Positions 1 to 9,176 of a stretch of DNA of 38,136 nt are shown in pieces; position 1 is the first letter of the stretch; the number at the start of each line of letters is the position of its first letter. The notes beneath the pieces are model-generated. The model made no database searches. It worked only from the letters and a program-made list of their open reading frames with translations, and was not told the DNA's origin. A program made the position numbers and the translations under genes. Location: contig CAMOUB010000004.1 of the NCBI GenBank assembly GCA_946626345.1, positions 1-38,136 on the forward strand, read 5' to 3'. This DNA is from an uncultured Caryophanales bacterium. GTDB taxonomy: Bacteria > Bacillota_I > Bacilli_A > Acholeplasmatales > Anaeroplasmataceae.

Positions 1-170
1 ATATATTTATTTATATATCCTTTTCCACTTCTTTTGGCAGCCCATTCTTTAGCTAGTTCTTTATTAGTCGTGCAATAAAACCCTATTCCATAATCATTAT
101 GAATGTTTCCTTTTAAAAATTCAGGTTTCTTTATTATAAATTCACTGCCATGATATAATGTTCTTTCCAT
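1..170 (-). CDS. DUF3990 family protein, N-terminal part (runs off the left edge)
   Basis: The frame begins at an ATG (168-170) and is open to the window edge, giving 56 residues. It carries the family signature: LYHGS near the N-terminus, then NDYGIGFY and a LAKEWA helix. DUF3990 proteins resemble small ADP-ribosyltransferase-like folds and often occur beside a small DUF3791 gene; none is visible upstream here. A TGA lies four codons upstream in frame, so this is the likely start, although the ribosome site is weak. Its role is unknown. The assignment rests on motif recall only. Confidence 0.6.
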   Translation of the reverse strand, partial: MERTLYHGSEFIIKKPEFLKGNIHNDYGIGFYCTTNKELAKEWAAKRSGKGYINKY

Positions 171-304
171 ATAAACTATCAGTGTATATATTTTTTTGAT
201 TTTAGTATATTGTAGTACACTAAAATATCATTTTCATATACACATCCTTTCGGTTTTATTATATCAACAATTATACGATAAAACAAGATAAATTAATAAT
301 TATT

Positions 305-342
305 AAAAAAAATGACCTATGACTTTTAAATCATAGTTCATT
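305..342 (-). terminator. Rho-independent terminator
   Basis: Arms 311-322 and 331-342 pair with one mismatch (AATGA-x-CTATGA with TCATAG-x-TCATT) around an 8-nt loop. On the minus strand the hairpin is followed by a T run (305-310). It probably ends transcription arriving from addBA or the remnant downstream of it. Confidence 0.65.
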
Positions 343-566
343 AACTTGGTTTTAATTATATATAATTACTTATTATACTTATTTTTCAAAAATTTTATAA
401 ATTTCAAGATAAAAATGACTTGTTTCATTATAAAAAATATCACATTAGACGACAGAGATCGTCAGTACATTTCCACATGTATCGTTATTTAATTAAGAAT
501 ATGTAAATTATAATCTTTCTCCTAAAAATTCAGCAATCTAGGAGAATAATTCTTTTTGTTAGGAGA

Positions 567-635
567 TTAATTCTTTCTTAAATAAGCAGTTGATCTACCA
601 GAGCCAACTCTTTCGATTATTCCTTTTTTTATTAA
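567..635 (-). pseudogene. Remnant: C-terminal winged-helix tail of a lost regulator
   Basis: Read on the minus strand, 22 codons encode LIKKGIIERVGSGRSTAY followed by four residues and a TAA. This is the typical end of the winged-helix domain in AlbA_2/AAA_4-type putative DNA-binding proteins. A TGA (642-644) blocks the frame just upstream, while neighbouring frames keep plausible residues (DIIFEK), which suggests a frameshift in the A-rich run. No start codon exists. It is a leftover 3' end. Confidence 0.45.
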
Positions 636-724
636 TTTTTCTCAAAAATGATATCAAAAGAGTCTGACTCGTAAATTAACGAGTGTGCGGCTCTAGTTCA
701 TCAATTAAGATACCTTGCATTTCT

Positions 725-3700
725 TTAACTATACATATCATAAAAGCTATATGATACATCTTCAATTTTAAAGATCTTTTTCATTGCTTCACAATATAAT
801 CTTTGTTGATCTCCATAAGCATCCTCTAGATGCTTTAATAATTTTTCTAATCCCAAATTACCTTCAGGTATTTTATCAGTCTTATAATCAATTATTAATA
901 TTTTATTATCATATACTAAAACTAAATCTGCTTTACCATTTTTCCATTTATTCCCATCTATATATGAAAATTCATATTCAGGTAATGCCACTTTAGCTTC
1001 TTTAATTAAATCAATTATCTTTGATTTTAAGAATCTATCTAATTGATATTTTAAATAATTTTCATACGATTCTCTTTCTTCTTTTAAAATATCAGAAATA
1101 GATTCAAGCATTGCTTGATTAAGGCATAAATCATAATCTAATTCATTATTCTTTATTTTAATAATTACAAGTTCAAACATTCTATGTAATACTGTACCAA
1201 ATACATTACCATCAGGTCTATTTTCATCTAATTTCTTTACCTTAGACCAACCATTAGCATCATAATTATCTAAGCTTGATGGTGTTAATGACTCAAGTTT
1301 AATCTCTTTTTGTTTAGAATCAAGTGATACTTCTACATCATTATTCTTTAAGTCTAATGCTTCATAATCTTTAGCTTCTATTATTGTCTTTTTAACATAA
1401 TTATTATCATATAAATCCTTTATACCTTCATAATTTGTTAAATTCTTAACACCATTATCTAGGCTAAAATTAAATGTATTAAATCTAGATGATGTATTTG
1501 ATAGATTATCTAAAAATATAACACATTCTTCAGCTCTTGTTGCCTCAACATATTCTAATCTAGTCTTTTCTTTTTGTCTATCTATTGCCTGAATAGAATC
1601 TTCTCTATTAATATATGCAGGATAAGCTATTCCTTCGTTTTTCGCTGTAGGATAATAGAAATAACTATTATCCTTTAATTCTCTATAAGAATCAGCAGAA
1701 TCAGCCTTATCTTTAGTTCTTAATGAACAAATAACAATCTTTCCTTGTAATCCTTTAGATTTATGTCTATTCATAATTCTAACAGCGTTATTATCACTAG
1801 ATAATGATAATTCTTTATCTATAGCTGATTGCATTAGCTTATCAAGTTCATTATCATATCCTTCAAATGTTAACTTATCTTGACTTAATAAATATTCTAG
1901 CATTTGTTGTAATCTTGATTCGATATTTTCAACCTCTCCTTTTGGTGTTTCTTTATTCATAAATAAATCTGATCTATGAACTAAATATTCAACCAATTCA
2001 AAAGGCTTTTTATCCATACATATCTTATAGAATTCTTCTAATCTATTATTAGCTAATTCTTTATTAGTAAATAATGCAGATTGCATTAATACTTGTTTAG
2101 CAGCAAATGCTGCCTTTTTATCATTTTTATTAATTAAATAATGATATAAAATCTTAAACTTAACAATTGTTTCATCAACTTTAAAATTTAAGGCACCATT
2201 CATATTAATTGGAATATTATAATATTTTAATTTATCTGATAAAATATTTAAATTCTTTTTACCCTTAGATATAATTAAAAAATCATTATATCTAATATTT
2301 CTTGCCTCATATCCTATTATTTTATTATTTGAATCTTTAATAGCTTCATTTAATTTAAATCCATTATTAGGATCAATTAAATAATTAATTAATTTAGCAA
2401 TAAATACTGATTCAGTTTCTGCGTTTTTATCTTTATTATCATTTTTATTATTTGGCACATTTAATGTATATATACCATTTAATATATAATCATCTATAGG
2501 TCCATTTAATACAGGAATCATTGGCTCATAAGCTTCTATTCCATGTTCTGATGCAAATTCTTTATTTACCCAATCAATTATAGTCTTCTCACTTCTATAA
2601 TTTTGTTGTAATGAATATACAAAACTATTTTTTAAAGTGGGCTTACTAAATGAATCAAATGTACTTTGATATACATTTAAATCAGCACCTCTAAATGCGT
2701 AGATTGCTTGTTTTGCATCCCCACAAAAGAATAATCTACTATCTAAGAAATTACCATTATCATCTTGGCCTAATTTATAGGCAAGACCTCTTTGAATAAA
2801 ATCTGTATCTTGATATTCATCAATATATAGATATTTTATATGGCTTTTAAAGAATTCTCTTGCATCCTTATGATTTGATACTAATTCATAAGCTATATTT
2901 AATAATTGATCATTACTTAATTTATGCTTATTTTCTGGCTTTTCTAAATATTCTTGGAAGTCTTTCTGTAATCTAATAGCAAGATCTGTAACTAAAGCAT
3001 TTTGATATAAAGAAAATTCATTATAATAATTCTTTAATTCTAATAAATCATCAAAATCACTATAATCTAGGTCAGCTTTGACTCTAATTTTAGTTCCATT
3101 AGCAAGCTTTAAGTGACCACCATTTTTTTCTTTTTCATATACCTTTATGTTAGTAGTCTCACCTAATTTAGATGCGTTTTTATAGATATCTTTATATTCT
3201 TTAATAAATAATTTATCTTTTTTATTAATATTTTCCATTAAAGATTTTAACCATGCTACTCTATATAAATCTATTTCTGATTCACTTATAGTTGGTTTAT
3301 GTAATAAAATATAATCATTTGATTTATCAATTAATATATTAGCTTGATGCTTCATCAAATCAATATAATAATTACTATTTTTATTAAGTAGATCTGATCT
3401 ATATTTTATTTTTATTTCTTTAGATAATTCAGCTATTTCAATAAACATATTATATAAAAATGAAACATAATCATCTTCAATAAATTCTTTTTTATATTTA
3501 TCAAATAATTTTTTATTTTCATCACTTATATTTTTAATCCAATTAAAGAAAAATAAATCCTTTCTAGCTTTTGTTTCAATCTCATCAATCATACATACAT
3601 CAAGTGGATAATTAATATCTAACGCTCTTTCTTTAATTAATCTTAAACAAAAGCTATGAATTGTTGATACTTGAATTAATGCTTGATTATCTATTGCTTC

Positions 3701-4003
3701 TTTTAAAATTTCTTTGCATTTTAAATCTGTTTCTTTTTTATATGCACTATCTAATTTTAATGTTAATCTATCTCTTAATTCTCCTGCCGCAGCCTTAGTA
3801 AATGTAATAATTACAAGCTCGCTTGGTTTTATCCAACCATTTTTTAATTGATTGATTACTCTTGAGACAATCATTGTGGTTTTACCAGCACCGGCACCAG
3901 CCATAACTAATACATTTTCTTTATAATTAGACAAAAGCTTTTCTCTTTTAGTCGATTCATCATTATATGGTGCTATCACAATATCATCATCCTTCTTTTC
4001 CAT
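725..4003 (-). CDS. addA: ATP-dependent helicase/nuclease subunit A (AddA)
   Basis: Large subunit of AddAB, which processes double-strand DNA ends for recombination and also degrades unprotected linear DNA. The 1092-residue protein begins with a UvrD/Rep helicase core: Walker A AGAGAGKT at residues 35-42, motif II YIDEYQDTD near 393, motif QQNYRS, motif HKSKGLQGK, and VEATRAEE. It ends with a RecB-type nuclease (KADLVLVYDNKILIIDYKTDK near 1025-1045; the final D-x-K is catalytic). The start ATG lies inside the end of addB (17-nt overlap), which implies translational coupling. The protein is somewhat shorter than B. subtilis AddA (about 1230 residues). The ribosome site is weak, as is common for coupled genes. 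Confidence 0.95.
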   Translation of the reverse strand: MEKKDDDIVIAPYNDESTKREKLLSNYKENVLVMAGAGAGKTTMIVSRVINQLKNGWIKPSELVIITFTKAAAGELRDRLTLKLDSAYKKETDLKCKEILKEAIDNQALIQVSTIHSFCLRLIKERALDINYPLDVCMIDEIETKARKDLFFFNWIKNISDENKKLFDKYKKEFIEDDYVSFLYNMFIEIAELSKEIKIKYRSDLLNKNSNYYIDLMKHQANILIDKSNDYILLHKPTISESEIDLYRVAWLKSLMENINKKDKLFIKEYKDIYKNASKLGETTNIKVYEKEKNGGHLKLANGTKIRVKADLDYSDFDDLLELKNYYNEFSLYQNALVTDLAIRLQKDFQEYLEKPENKHKLSNDQLLNIAYELVSNHKDAREFFKSHIKYLYIDEYQDTDFIQRGLAYKLGQDDNGNFLDSRLFFCGDAKQAIYAFRGADLNVYQSTFDSFSKPTLKNSFVYSLQQNYRSEKTIIDWVNKEFASEHGIEAYEPMIPVLNGPIDDYILNGIYTLNVPNNKNDNKDKNAETESVFIAKLINYLIDPNNGFKLNEAIKDSNNKIIGYEARNIRYNDFLIISKGKKNLNILSDKLKYYNIPINMNGALNFKVDETIVKFKILYHYLINKNDKKAAFAAKQVLMQSALFTNKELANNRLEEFYKICMDKKPFELVEYLVHRSDLFMNKETPKGEVENIESRLQQMLEYLLSQDKLTFEGYDNELDKLMQSAIDKELSLSSDNNAVRIMNRHKSKGLQGKIVICSLRTKDKADSADSYRELKDNSYFYYPTAKNEGIAYPAYINREDSIQAIDRQKEKTRLEYVEATRAEECVIFLDNLSNTSSRFNTFNFSLDNGVKNLTNYEGIKDLYDNNYVKKTIIEAKDYEALDLKNNDVEVSLDSKQKEIKLESLTPSSLDNYDANGWSKVKKLDENRPDGNVFGTVLHRMFELVIIKIKNNELDYDLCLNQAMLESISDILKEERESYENYLKYQLDRFLKSKIIDLIKEAKVALPEYEFSYIDGNKWKNGKADLVLVYDNKILIIDYKTDKIPEGNLGLEKLLKHLEDAYGDQQRLYCEAMKKIFKIEDVSYSFYDMYS

Positions 4004-6818
4004 CTTCTTTAATTAATCCAAGCTTACCTGCACATATATCTTTATAGCTACAATATTTACATGTAAAATTATTATCTTCTTCTGTAAAGCATGCACAAGT
4101 AACATTTCTATTAACAAATAGGTCAACTAAATTATTACCTAATTTTTTTACCATATCTTGATATGATTCTAATGGTTTTTCGATTAAAAATTTTTCATCT
4201 TTTCTTACAAATTCATAAACGAATTTATCTACATTACCTAAATAATATGAATAAATAAGCCACTGTACTTTACTATATAATTTAGATTTATCAAATTTAG
4301 AACCACTCTTATAATCTATTATTCTAATTTGATTAGTATCTAAATTTATATCTATTCTATCAATTCTACTTGTTGGTTTAAAATAAACATTAAGCTTATT
4401 ACATTTCAAATCATTAGGTATCATATTACCTTCTAAATCAAAAGTAATAAATTTATCTAAAATATTTATATCTTTATAATTATCCTTATAGAATTCTTCT
4501 AAACTAACTTCACATCCATATATCATATAATTATTAGTTTTTAAATCTTTATATAATTCTTTTAAATAATTATCTAAATTGATTTTTGCCTCATCAACAA
4601 CTATATCTATTAATTTTTGACTTGGGGATGGATACATTATAATAAATTCATTTACAATTCTATTAAATATATTATTAAATCCTTCTTTATCATAATCTGA
4701 TGGTAAATCACTAGGTTTTACCTTAACTAAATATTTTTTACAGTACTCTTCTAATGTATTATGATATAAATCCCCAAGCTTATTTGCAGGTAACCATTTT
4801 GAATAATCTATTTCTATATCACTATCAAAATATTCTCTGTCATATAAATATTTTAATCTACAACCAGATAGTGATTCTACCTGGGATGGAGTTAATCTAT
4901 ATTCAGGTTTTAAATCATAAACAAAATATTCATCCATTTCATTTACATTTACAAATTCTAATTCTATATCTTTACCTTCTTTTAAAGAACTATAATCTTG
5001 ATTAAATGATTCATTATATTTCATATCATAATTAGATAAATGTAGGTATTTATCTACTGATATTTCTAAATTATTACCTAATAGCTGATTATATATAGGT
5101 GCTTGAGGGGTCATTCTTAAATCTCTTGTATTATAAAATGGTCTTGTAAATGTAATAGATGCATCATAATCTATTGTATCTATTGTATTTAATAATGCAT
5201 TATTTTTGCCTATTGGTTTTTCTGATGCTAGAGGAAGATAATAATTATTATCTAAAAGATAAGTAATTTCATCATCAGCTAAAATTGGTGATTCAACTAC
5301 CTTAGGTACAAAGCTATCAAAAGATAAGCCTATAAAATACACATTTTTTCTTTCAACAATAAATGTATTATTAATCCCTTTAACTAATATTTTATTAAAA
5401 TCTTCATCATCTTTTGTTGTTAAATTTAATAATTTAGCTTCTAATTCTTTTAAGGCAACATTAAAATTTAGTGAATTAGTTCCTAATTTTAATGCTTTAT
5501 TTAATTCTAAAACTGAAGTAATAGAATTATTATCATTTGTTATATTAATTTCATTTAATATTTCAATTAGCTTTTTACCTTTAACATCTATATTTAAAAT
5601 AGAATCTAATATATCTCCTGGCTTTTTAGGCTTATTTTGGAATATATTAACTAATGATTTAATAAAATCTTTATATAAGATTAAATTATTATTAATACTA
5701 TCTTCTATTTCTTTTAAATCTAATTTAGCTAATATTGGGTTTTCATAATCATATATTAATTTTAAATAATTAATCTTATCATTTTCTATTTTATCTATGA
5801 ATAATTTATATCTATCTAATGAATATAATATACCTGCAGACATACCAAGCTTATACGTTGTATCTTTATATATTTTTCCATCTTTTTTAAGTTCAATATA
5901 TGTTTTATTTAAATCAATTAATGGATTATTAATTATTTTAATAAAATCTGTGTATAGATAATTATTAGATGCAAAATGTATTATATCTAATAATAGTAAT
6001 GTTAAATTATCATCCATTATTCCATATGATACATTAATTTTATATGGTAATTTTCTATTTTCTAATGCTGAAGTTAAAGTAGTTATATATTCTTTAGATG
6101 AAACTACTATTAAAATGTCTGCCATATTTAATTTTTTATTTACAATATCATCTAATATATAATCTACTTCATTAAATGCTCCATATGATTTAACAAATGA
6201 TCTATTATTACATTTATTATCTATTTTATAATCAATAATATCTTTAACATTTAATAAATCAATAAATGTTTTTTCATCATATGTTAAATTTGAATTATAA
6301 TATTCTAATATTCCATATCTGTATTTAGTTTTATAATTTGATTCTTTTATTATATTAATTGCATCTTTTATTGTTCTTATTTCATCATAATAATTATTAT
6401 TAATTAAATAATTTTCATAATCTATTATTAATTGGTTAATGCTTTTTATTTTATCATTATAATCTAGCTTCTTTAGTTTTTTACCAGAACGAATTGCATC
6501 TATAATATTAATTATTTCTTTTGTTGTAGTATCACAATAAGAATCAAAATGAATGAATTTATATTCATTTTCATTTAATAAATTACTAACAATTATTTCT
6601 TTTTCAGATGAGTCTATAAATTTTAAATAAGATATTTTATCTTTAGCAAGCTTTGAAATTAATATTTCTTTTGCAGTATCAAAAATGGTTGTAACACTTA
6701 AATTAGAAAAAATAATATCTTTTCTATTATATTTTCTGATTAATGCTTTACCATTTGAGATATTATCACAAATTAAATATTTTCTTTCATGTGAAGTAGA
6801 AAAATCAATTAGATTCAT
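3987..6818 (-). CDS. addB: ATP-dependent nuclease subunit B (AddB-like)
   Basis: Partner of AddA. The 943-residue protein has a C-terminal RecB-type nuclease with IRIIDYKSG as the catalytic D-x-K segment. The four cysteines expected of an AddB iron-sulfur cluster are present: one in LSGCRLKYLYD before the nuclease, and the CKYCSYKDIC group (C-x2-C-x5-C) near the end. The N-terminal helicase-like half is diverged and shows no Walker A, unlike B. subtilis AddB, and the protein is about 200 residues shorter. Start chosen from AGGAGGG at 6823-6829, 4 nt from the ATG, with a good promoter at 6851-6879. First gene of the addBA operon. Confidence 0.92.
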   Translation of the reverse strand: MNLIDFSTSHERKYLICDNISNGKALIRKYNRKDIIFSNLSVTTIFDTAKEILISKLAKDKISYLKFIDSSEKEIIVSNLLNENEYKFIHFDSYCDTTTKEIINIIDAIRSGKKLKKLDYNDKIKSINQLIIDYENYLINNNYYDEIRTIKDAINIIKESNYKTKYRYGILEYYNSNLTYDEKTFIDLLNVKDIIDYKIDNKCNNRSFVKSYGAFNEVDYILDDIVNKKLNMADILIVVSSKEYITTLTSALENRKLPYKINVSYGIMDDNLTLLLLDIIHFASNNYLYTDFIKIINNPLIDLNKTYIELKKDGKIYKDTTYKLGMSAGILYSLDRYKLFIDKIENDKINYLKLIYDYENPILAKLDLKEIEDSINNNLILYKDFIKSLVNIFQNKPKKPGDILDSILNIDVKGKKLIEILNEINITNDNNSITSVLELNKALKLGTNSLNFNVALKELEAKLLNLTTKDDEDFNKILVKGINNTFIVERKNVYFIGLSFDSFVPKVVESPILADDEITYLLDNNYYLPLASEKPIGKNNALLNTIDTIDYDASITFTRPFYNTRDLRMTPQAPIYNQLLGNNLEISVDKYLHLSNYDMKYNESFNQDYSSLKEGKDIELEFVNVNEMDEYFVYDLKPEYRLTPSQVESLSGCRLKYLYDREYFDSDIEIDYSKWLPANKLGDLYHNTLEEYCKKYLVKVKPSDLPSDYDKEGFNNIFNRIVNEFIIMYPSPSQKLIDIVVDEAKINLDNYLKELYKDLKTNNYMIYGCEVSLEEFYKDNYKDINILDKFITFDLEGNMIPNDLKCNKLNVYFKPTSRIDRIDINLDTNQIRIIDYKSGSKFDKSKLYSKVQWLIYSYYLGNVDKFVYEFVRKDEKFLIEKPLESYQDMVKKLGNNLVDLFVNRNVTCACFTEEDNNFTCKYCSYKDICAGKLGLIKEDGKEG

Positions 6819-6850
6819 ATGGCCCTCCTAAATAGAAATATCATAATATA

Positions 6851-6879
6851 ATTATAGTATATTAATACTATAATCGCAA
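6851..6879 (-). promoter_or_regulatory. Promoter of addBA
   Basis: On the minus strand TTGCGA (6874-6879), a 17-nt spacer and TATAAT (6851-6856) match a housekeeping promoter. It lies about 33 nt before the addB start codon. Confidence 0.75.
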
Positions 6880-6901
6880 TTTAATAAAAGGGATAAAAAT
6901 T

Positions 6902-6936
6902 AAAAAAGGTAGAAATGACCAATTCAAATCTACCTT
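6902..6936 (-). terminator. Terminator of the InlB-repeat lipoprotein gene
   Basis: Perfect 8-bp stem AAGGTAGA/TCTACCTT (6906-6913 with 6929-6936), followed on the minus strand by TTTTTT. It sits 29 nt after the lipoprotein stop codon and before the addBA promoter. Confidence 0.85.
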
Positions 6937-6964
6937 ATAATCTTATTCTGTATTAAAACATTAA

Positions 6965-8926
6965 TTATTGGCCTCTAGTATAAACTATAGTTGTTTCATC
7001 ATCTAATTTTTGTAAATTATTCTTATAAATTTTCACTGTGCCAAATGTTTCCATTGTATAGAAACTAATATAAGAACTATTTTCAACAAAGTTTTCTAAT
7101 GTTCCACTTCCTAAGGTAGCAACATTTGTGTATGTAGAATCTGTTGCTACCAATCTCCAACTATTATTTTTTATATCAACGTACATGAAATAATTATATG
7201 TTTCACCATTATTTGTAAGTGTTCCTACAAATCCTGCTTCAGGAGTTGCTGTAGGTAATGTCGCATAACTTTCGTTAGTTTCGATGACAGTCATTGAAGA
7301 AATAGCTTTAATAGCATTAGAAATAGAACATTGTTTTAAAGTTAATCTATTACCAGATAAAACAAATACGCAATCTGAGTTTGCTGAGCTTGTTGTTCTA
7401 AATAGGTATCCATTACCACTATCACTACTAAAATTAAATTTAATCAATAATGAATATAAATATTCAGAACTATTTAAATCTCCAGTATACATACCAGTGT
7501 TCACTGTATTTGATGATGTATCAAATTGTTTAACAATTTTCTTTGAAGTATCAAGCATTAAATATAATGTGTCTGATCCATTTGTTACCGAATACGCCAA
7601 ATCAAAATTGTAATCACTTTCAAACTTAGCATACAATGTAACATTGCTCATATTATCTAAATCAGAATTTAAATCAGTAATGTTTGTAATTTTTTTACCA
7701 CTAAAATTAGAATTTAAATACCAACCAGCAAAAGTTGATTTATACTTCTTTGCATCCTTTAAATCGAATGAAGTTGAACTAATTGTAAATTTAGATGGGT
7801 TTGCACTATCATTTACACCATCACCTAAATTATATGTAATAGTATATTCTTTTTCTGTAAATTCAGCTGTTAATATTAAATCACCTGTTGTTCCTTTATC
7901 AATTTTAGAGATTGATTTACCACTTGCATCCTTCCAAGTTACAAAAGTATAGTGTTTTTTCGTAAGTACTGGTAAATCAAAAGAATCATCAACAGTATAT
8001 GATGTTTTTAAATTTCCACTATAAGTACCATCATTTAGATTATATGTAATAATGTAGTTCTCATTTTGAAAATTTGCATTTAATGTAATATCACCTGTTG
8101 TTCCTTTATCGATTTTTGTAACAGCTTTACCAGTTGAGTCAGTCCAATTAATAAATGTTGCACCTTTTTTAATAGCATCAGTCAAGACAATTTCTGATTC
8201 AATTGTATATTTAGAAGGATTTGAATGTGTTGCACCATCAGCATTATAAGTTATATTGAATTGAGTTGCCTCAAATACTGCTTCAAGTGTAATATCATTA
8301 TTTATTCCTTGAGGTATACTTGTAATAATACTACCATTATACGACCAGCCTTTAAATGAATAGTTTTCTTTTGTAGCTGGATACAATTGAGTAGTTGCAC
8401 TACTCTCAAATTTTGTAGGATTCTTATCATTATTAATTCCATCATTTAAGTTATACGTAATTTTATGAACATCAATTGTATTTACACTTTTTTGATTAAA
8501 ATCCATATATCCATCATGTCCCTTTAAATATAGAGTTGTTGAAATATTATCTTTAACCTCTATTTTGCATTCAGTTTTGAAAGAATTTTCAGGGGCATTT
8601 GTAACTTTAAAAGTATGATTTCCATACTTCAATTCAAATGTATAATCCTTATTTTGACCATGTGGAATTGTTTCTATAAATTCTCCATCCAAATAAAAAT
8701 TCATATCATAAATATCCAAAAATATGTTTGGACTAAAATCAATATGTACTTTTACAAAGTAAATTTCATTTTGTTTATCAGAACTATCATCACTAGTTTT
8801 AGTATCATCAGATATATTAGTTTTAGTATTATCCAACGAGTCTAAAAAAACACATGACGTTAATACTCCAATTGATAAAAATACTGCAGTTATCAAGGCA
8901 AAAGTTATAATTTTTCTTAATTTCAT
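6965..8926 (-). CDS. Surface lipoprotein with InlB B-type repeats
   Basis: Predicted 653-residue cell-surface lipoprotein. A lipoprotein signal peptide ends in LTSC (lipidated Cys25), followed by a Ser/Thr/Asp-rich linker. Next is a PEGA-like beta domain (about 45-125; FYLDGEFIETIPHG), then four Listeria-Bacteroides (Flg_new/InlB B) repeats (about 135-430) marked by ITYNLNDG, GWSYNG, INWTDSTGK and AGWYLN. The last 200 residues are unrecognised. The start is the ATG at 8926, because GGAGGA (8934-8939) lies 7 nt before it; a longer reading from 8941 would swallow the ribosome site. Such proteins are extracellular adhesins or structural proteins; the ligand is unknown. Monocistronic, with its own terminator. 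Confidence 0.85.
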   Translation of the reverse strand: MKLRKIITFALITAVFLSIGVLTSCVFLDSLDNTKTNISDDTKTSDDSSDKQNEIYFVKVHIDFSPNIFLDIYDMNFYLDGEFIETIPHGQNKDYTFELKYGNHTFKVTNAPENSFKTECKIEVKDNISTTLYLKGHDGYMDFNQKSVNTIDVHKITYNLNDGINNDKNPTKFESSATTQLYPATKENYSFKGWSYNGSIITSIPQGINNDITLEAVFEATQFNITYNADGATHSNPSKYTIESEIVLTDAIKKGATFINWTDSTGKAVTKIDKGTTGDITLNANFQNENYIITYNLNDGTYSGNLKTSYTVDDSFDLPVLTKKHYTFVTWKDASGKSISKIDKGTTGDLILTAEFTEKEYTITYNLGDGVNDSANPSKFTISSTSFDLKDAKKYKSTFAGWYLNSNFSGKKITNITDLNSDLDNMSNVTLYAKFESDYNFDLAYSVTNGSDTLYLMLDTSKKIVKQFDTSSNTVNTGMYTGDLNSSEYLYSLLIKFNFSSDSGNGYLFRTTSSANSDCVFVLSGNRLTLKQCSISNAIKAISSMTVIETNESYATLPTATPEAGFVGTLTNNGETYNYFMYVDIKNNSWRLVATDSTYTNVATLGSGTLENFVENSSYISFYTMETFGTVKIYKNNLQKLDDETTIVYTRGQ

Positions 8927-9020
8927 TATTAAATCCTCCAAAATAAATTATTTGATATCAATATAATTAGATTCAACACATATATAAGCCTTTTTCTTTT
9001 TTCAATGAAAAGTATATATT

Positions 9021-9176
9021 TTATAATGTATTATGAATTTTTATTACATAGATAAATAAAGCCTAAGATAAATAATATATTTAACCAGGATAGCAACATC
9101 AATTGTTGATTTACACGAAGTTAAGGTAAATAGTATTAATGCCTCATATTATTACTAATCCCTATATTTTTTCTTG
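9021..9176. repeat. Repeat A, copy 1 (156 bp)
   Basis: Matches 21961-22116 in the same orientation at 154 of 156 positions (differences at 9030 and 9125). It covers the last 15 nt of the TIR coding region and its 3' flank. Inside is a tandem AGATAAATAA motif (from 9050 and 9065) and a short ATCAA/TTGAT inverted repeat. It has no open reading frame of note. Similarity ends sharply on both sides. Confidence 0.95.

Larger units (their letters stand above)
181..724. other. Gene-poor stretch between DUF3990 and addA
   Basis: No intact gene is visible. The stretch holds a decayed winged-helix gene tail (567-635), hairpins at 517-545, 448-463 and 667-684, and a convincing minus-strand terminator at 305-342. 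Inverted AGAGCC/GGCTCT arms lie at 600-605 and 689-694. It looks like degraded coding DNA between two minus-strand transcription units. Confidence 0.5.

Noticed and set aside
667-684. Terminator of addA at the ACTCGT/ACGAGT hairpin
   Set aside because: The stem is only 6 bp and the T tract is short and displaced; the hairpin at 305-342 is a better candidate, so it is not listed as a terminator.
784-996. Plus-strand open frames opposite addA and other minus-strand genes (also 4754-5005, 7284-7952, 20817-21155, 36041-36519)
   Set aside because: They have no ribosome site or recognisable domain and mirror strongly supported genes on the other strand.
3987-3989. Mycoplasma code (TGA read as Trp)
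   Set aside because: Several genes end at TGA where the next gene begins at once, and Trp residues are TGG.
8080-8460. CRISPR or tandem DNA repeats in the lipoprotein gene
   Set aside because: The similarity is explained by the in-frame InlB protein repeats; there is no spacer pattern.
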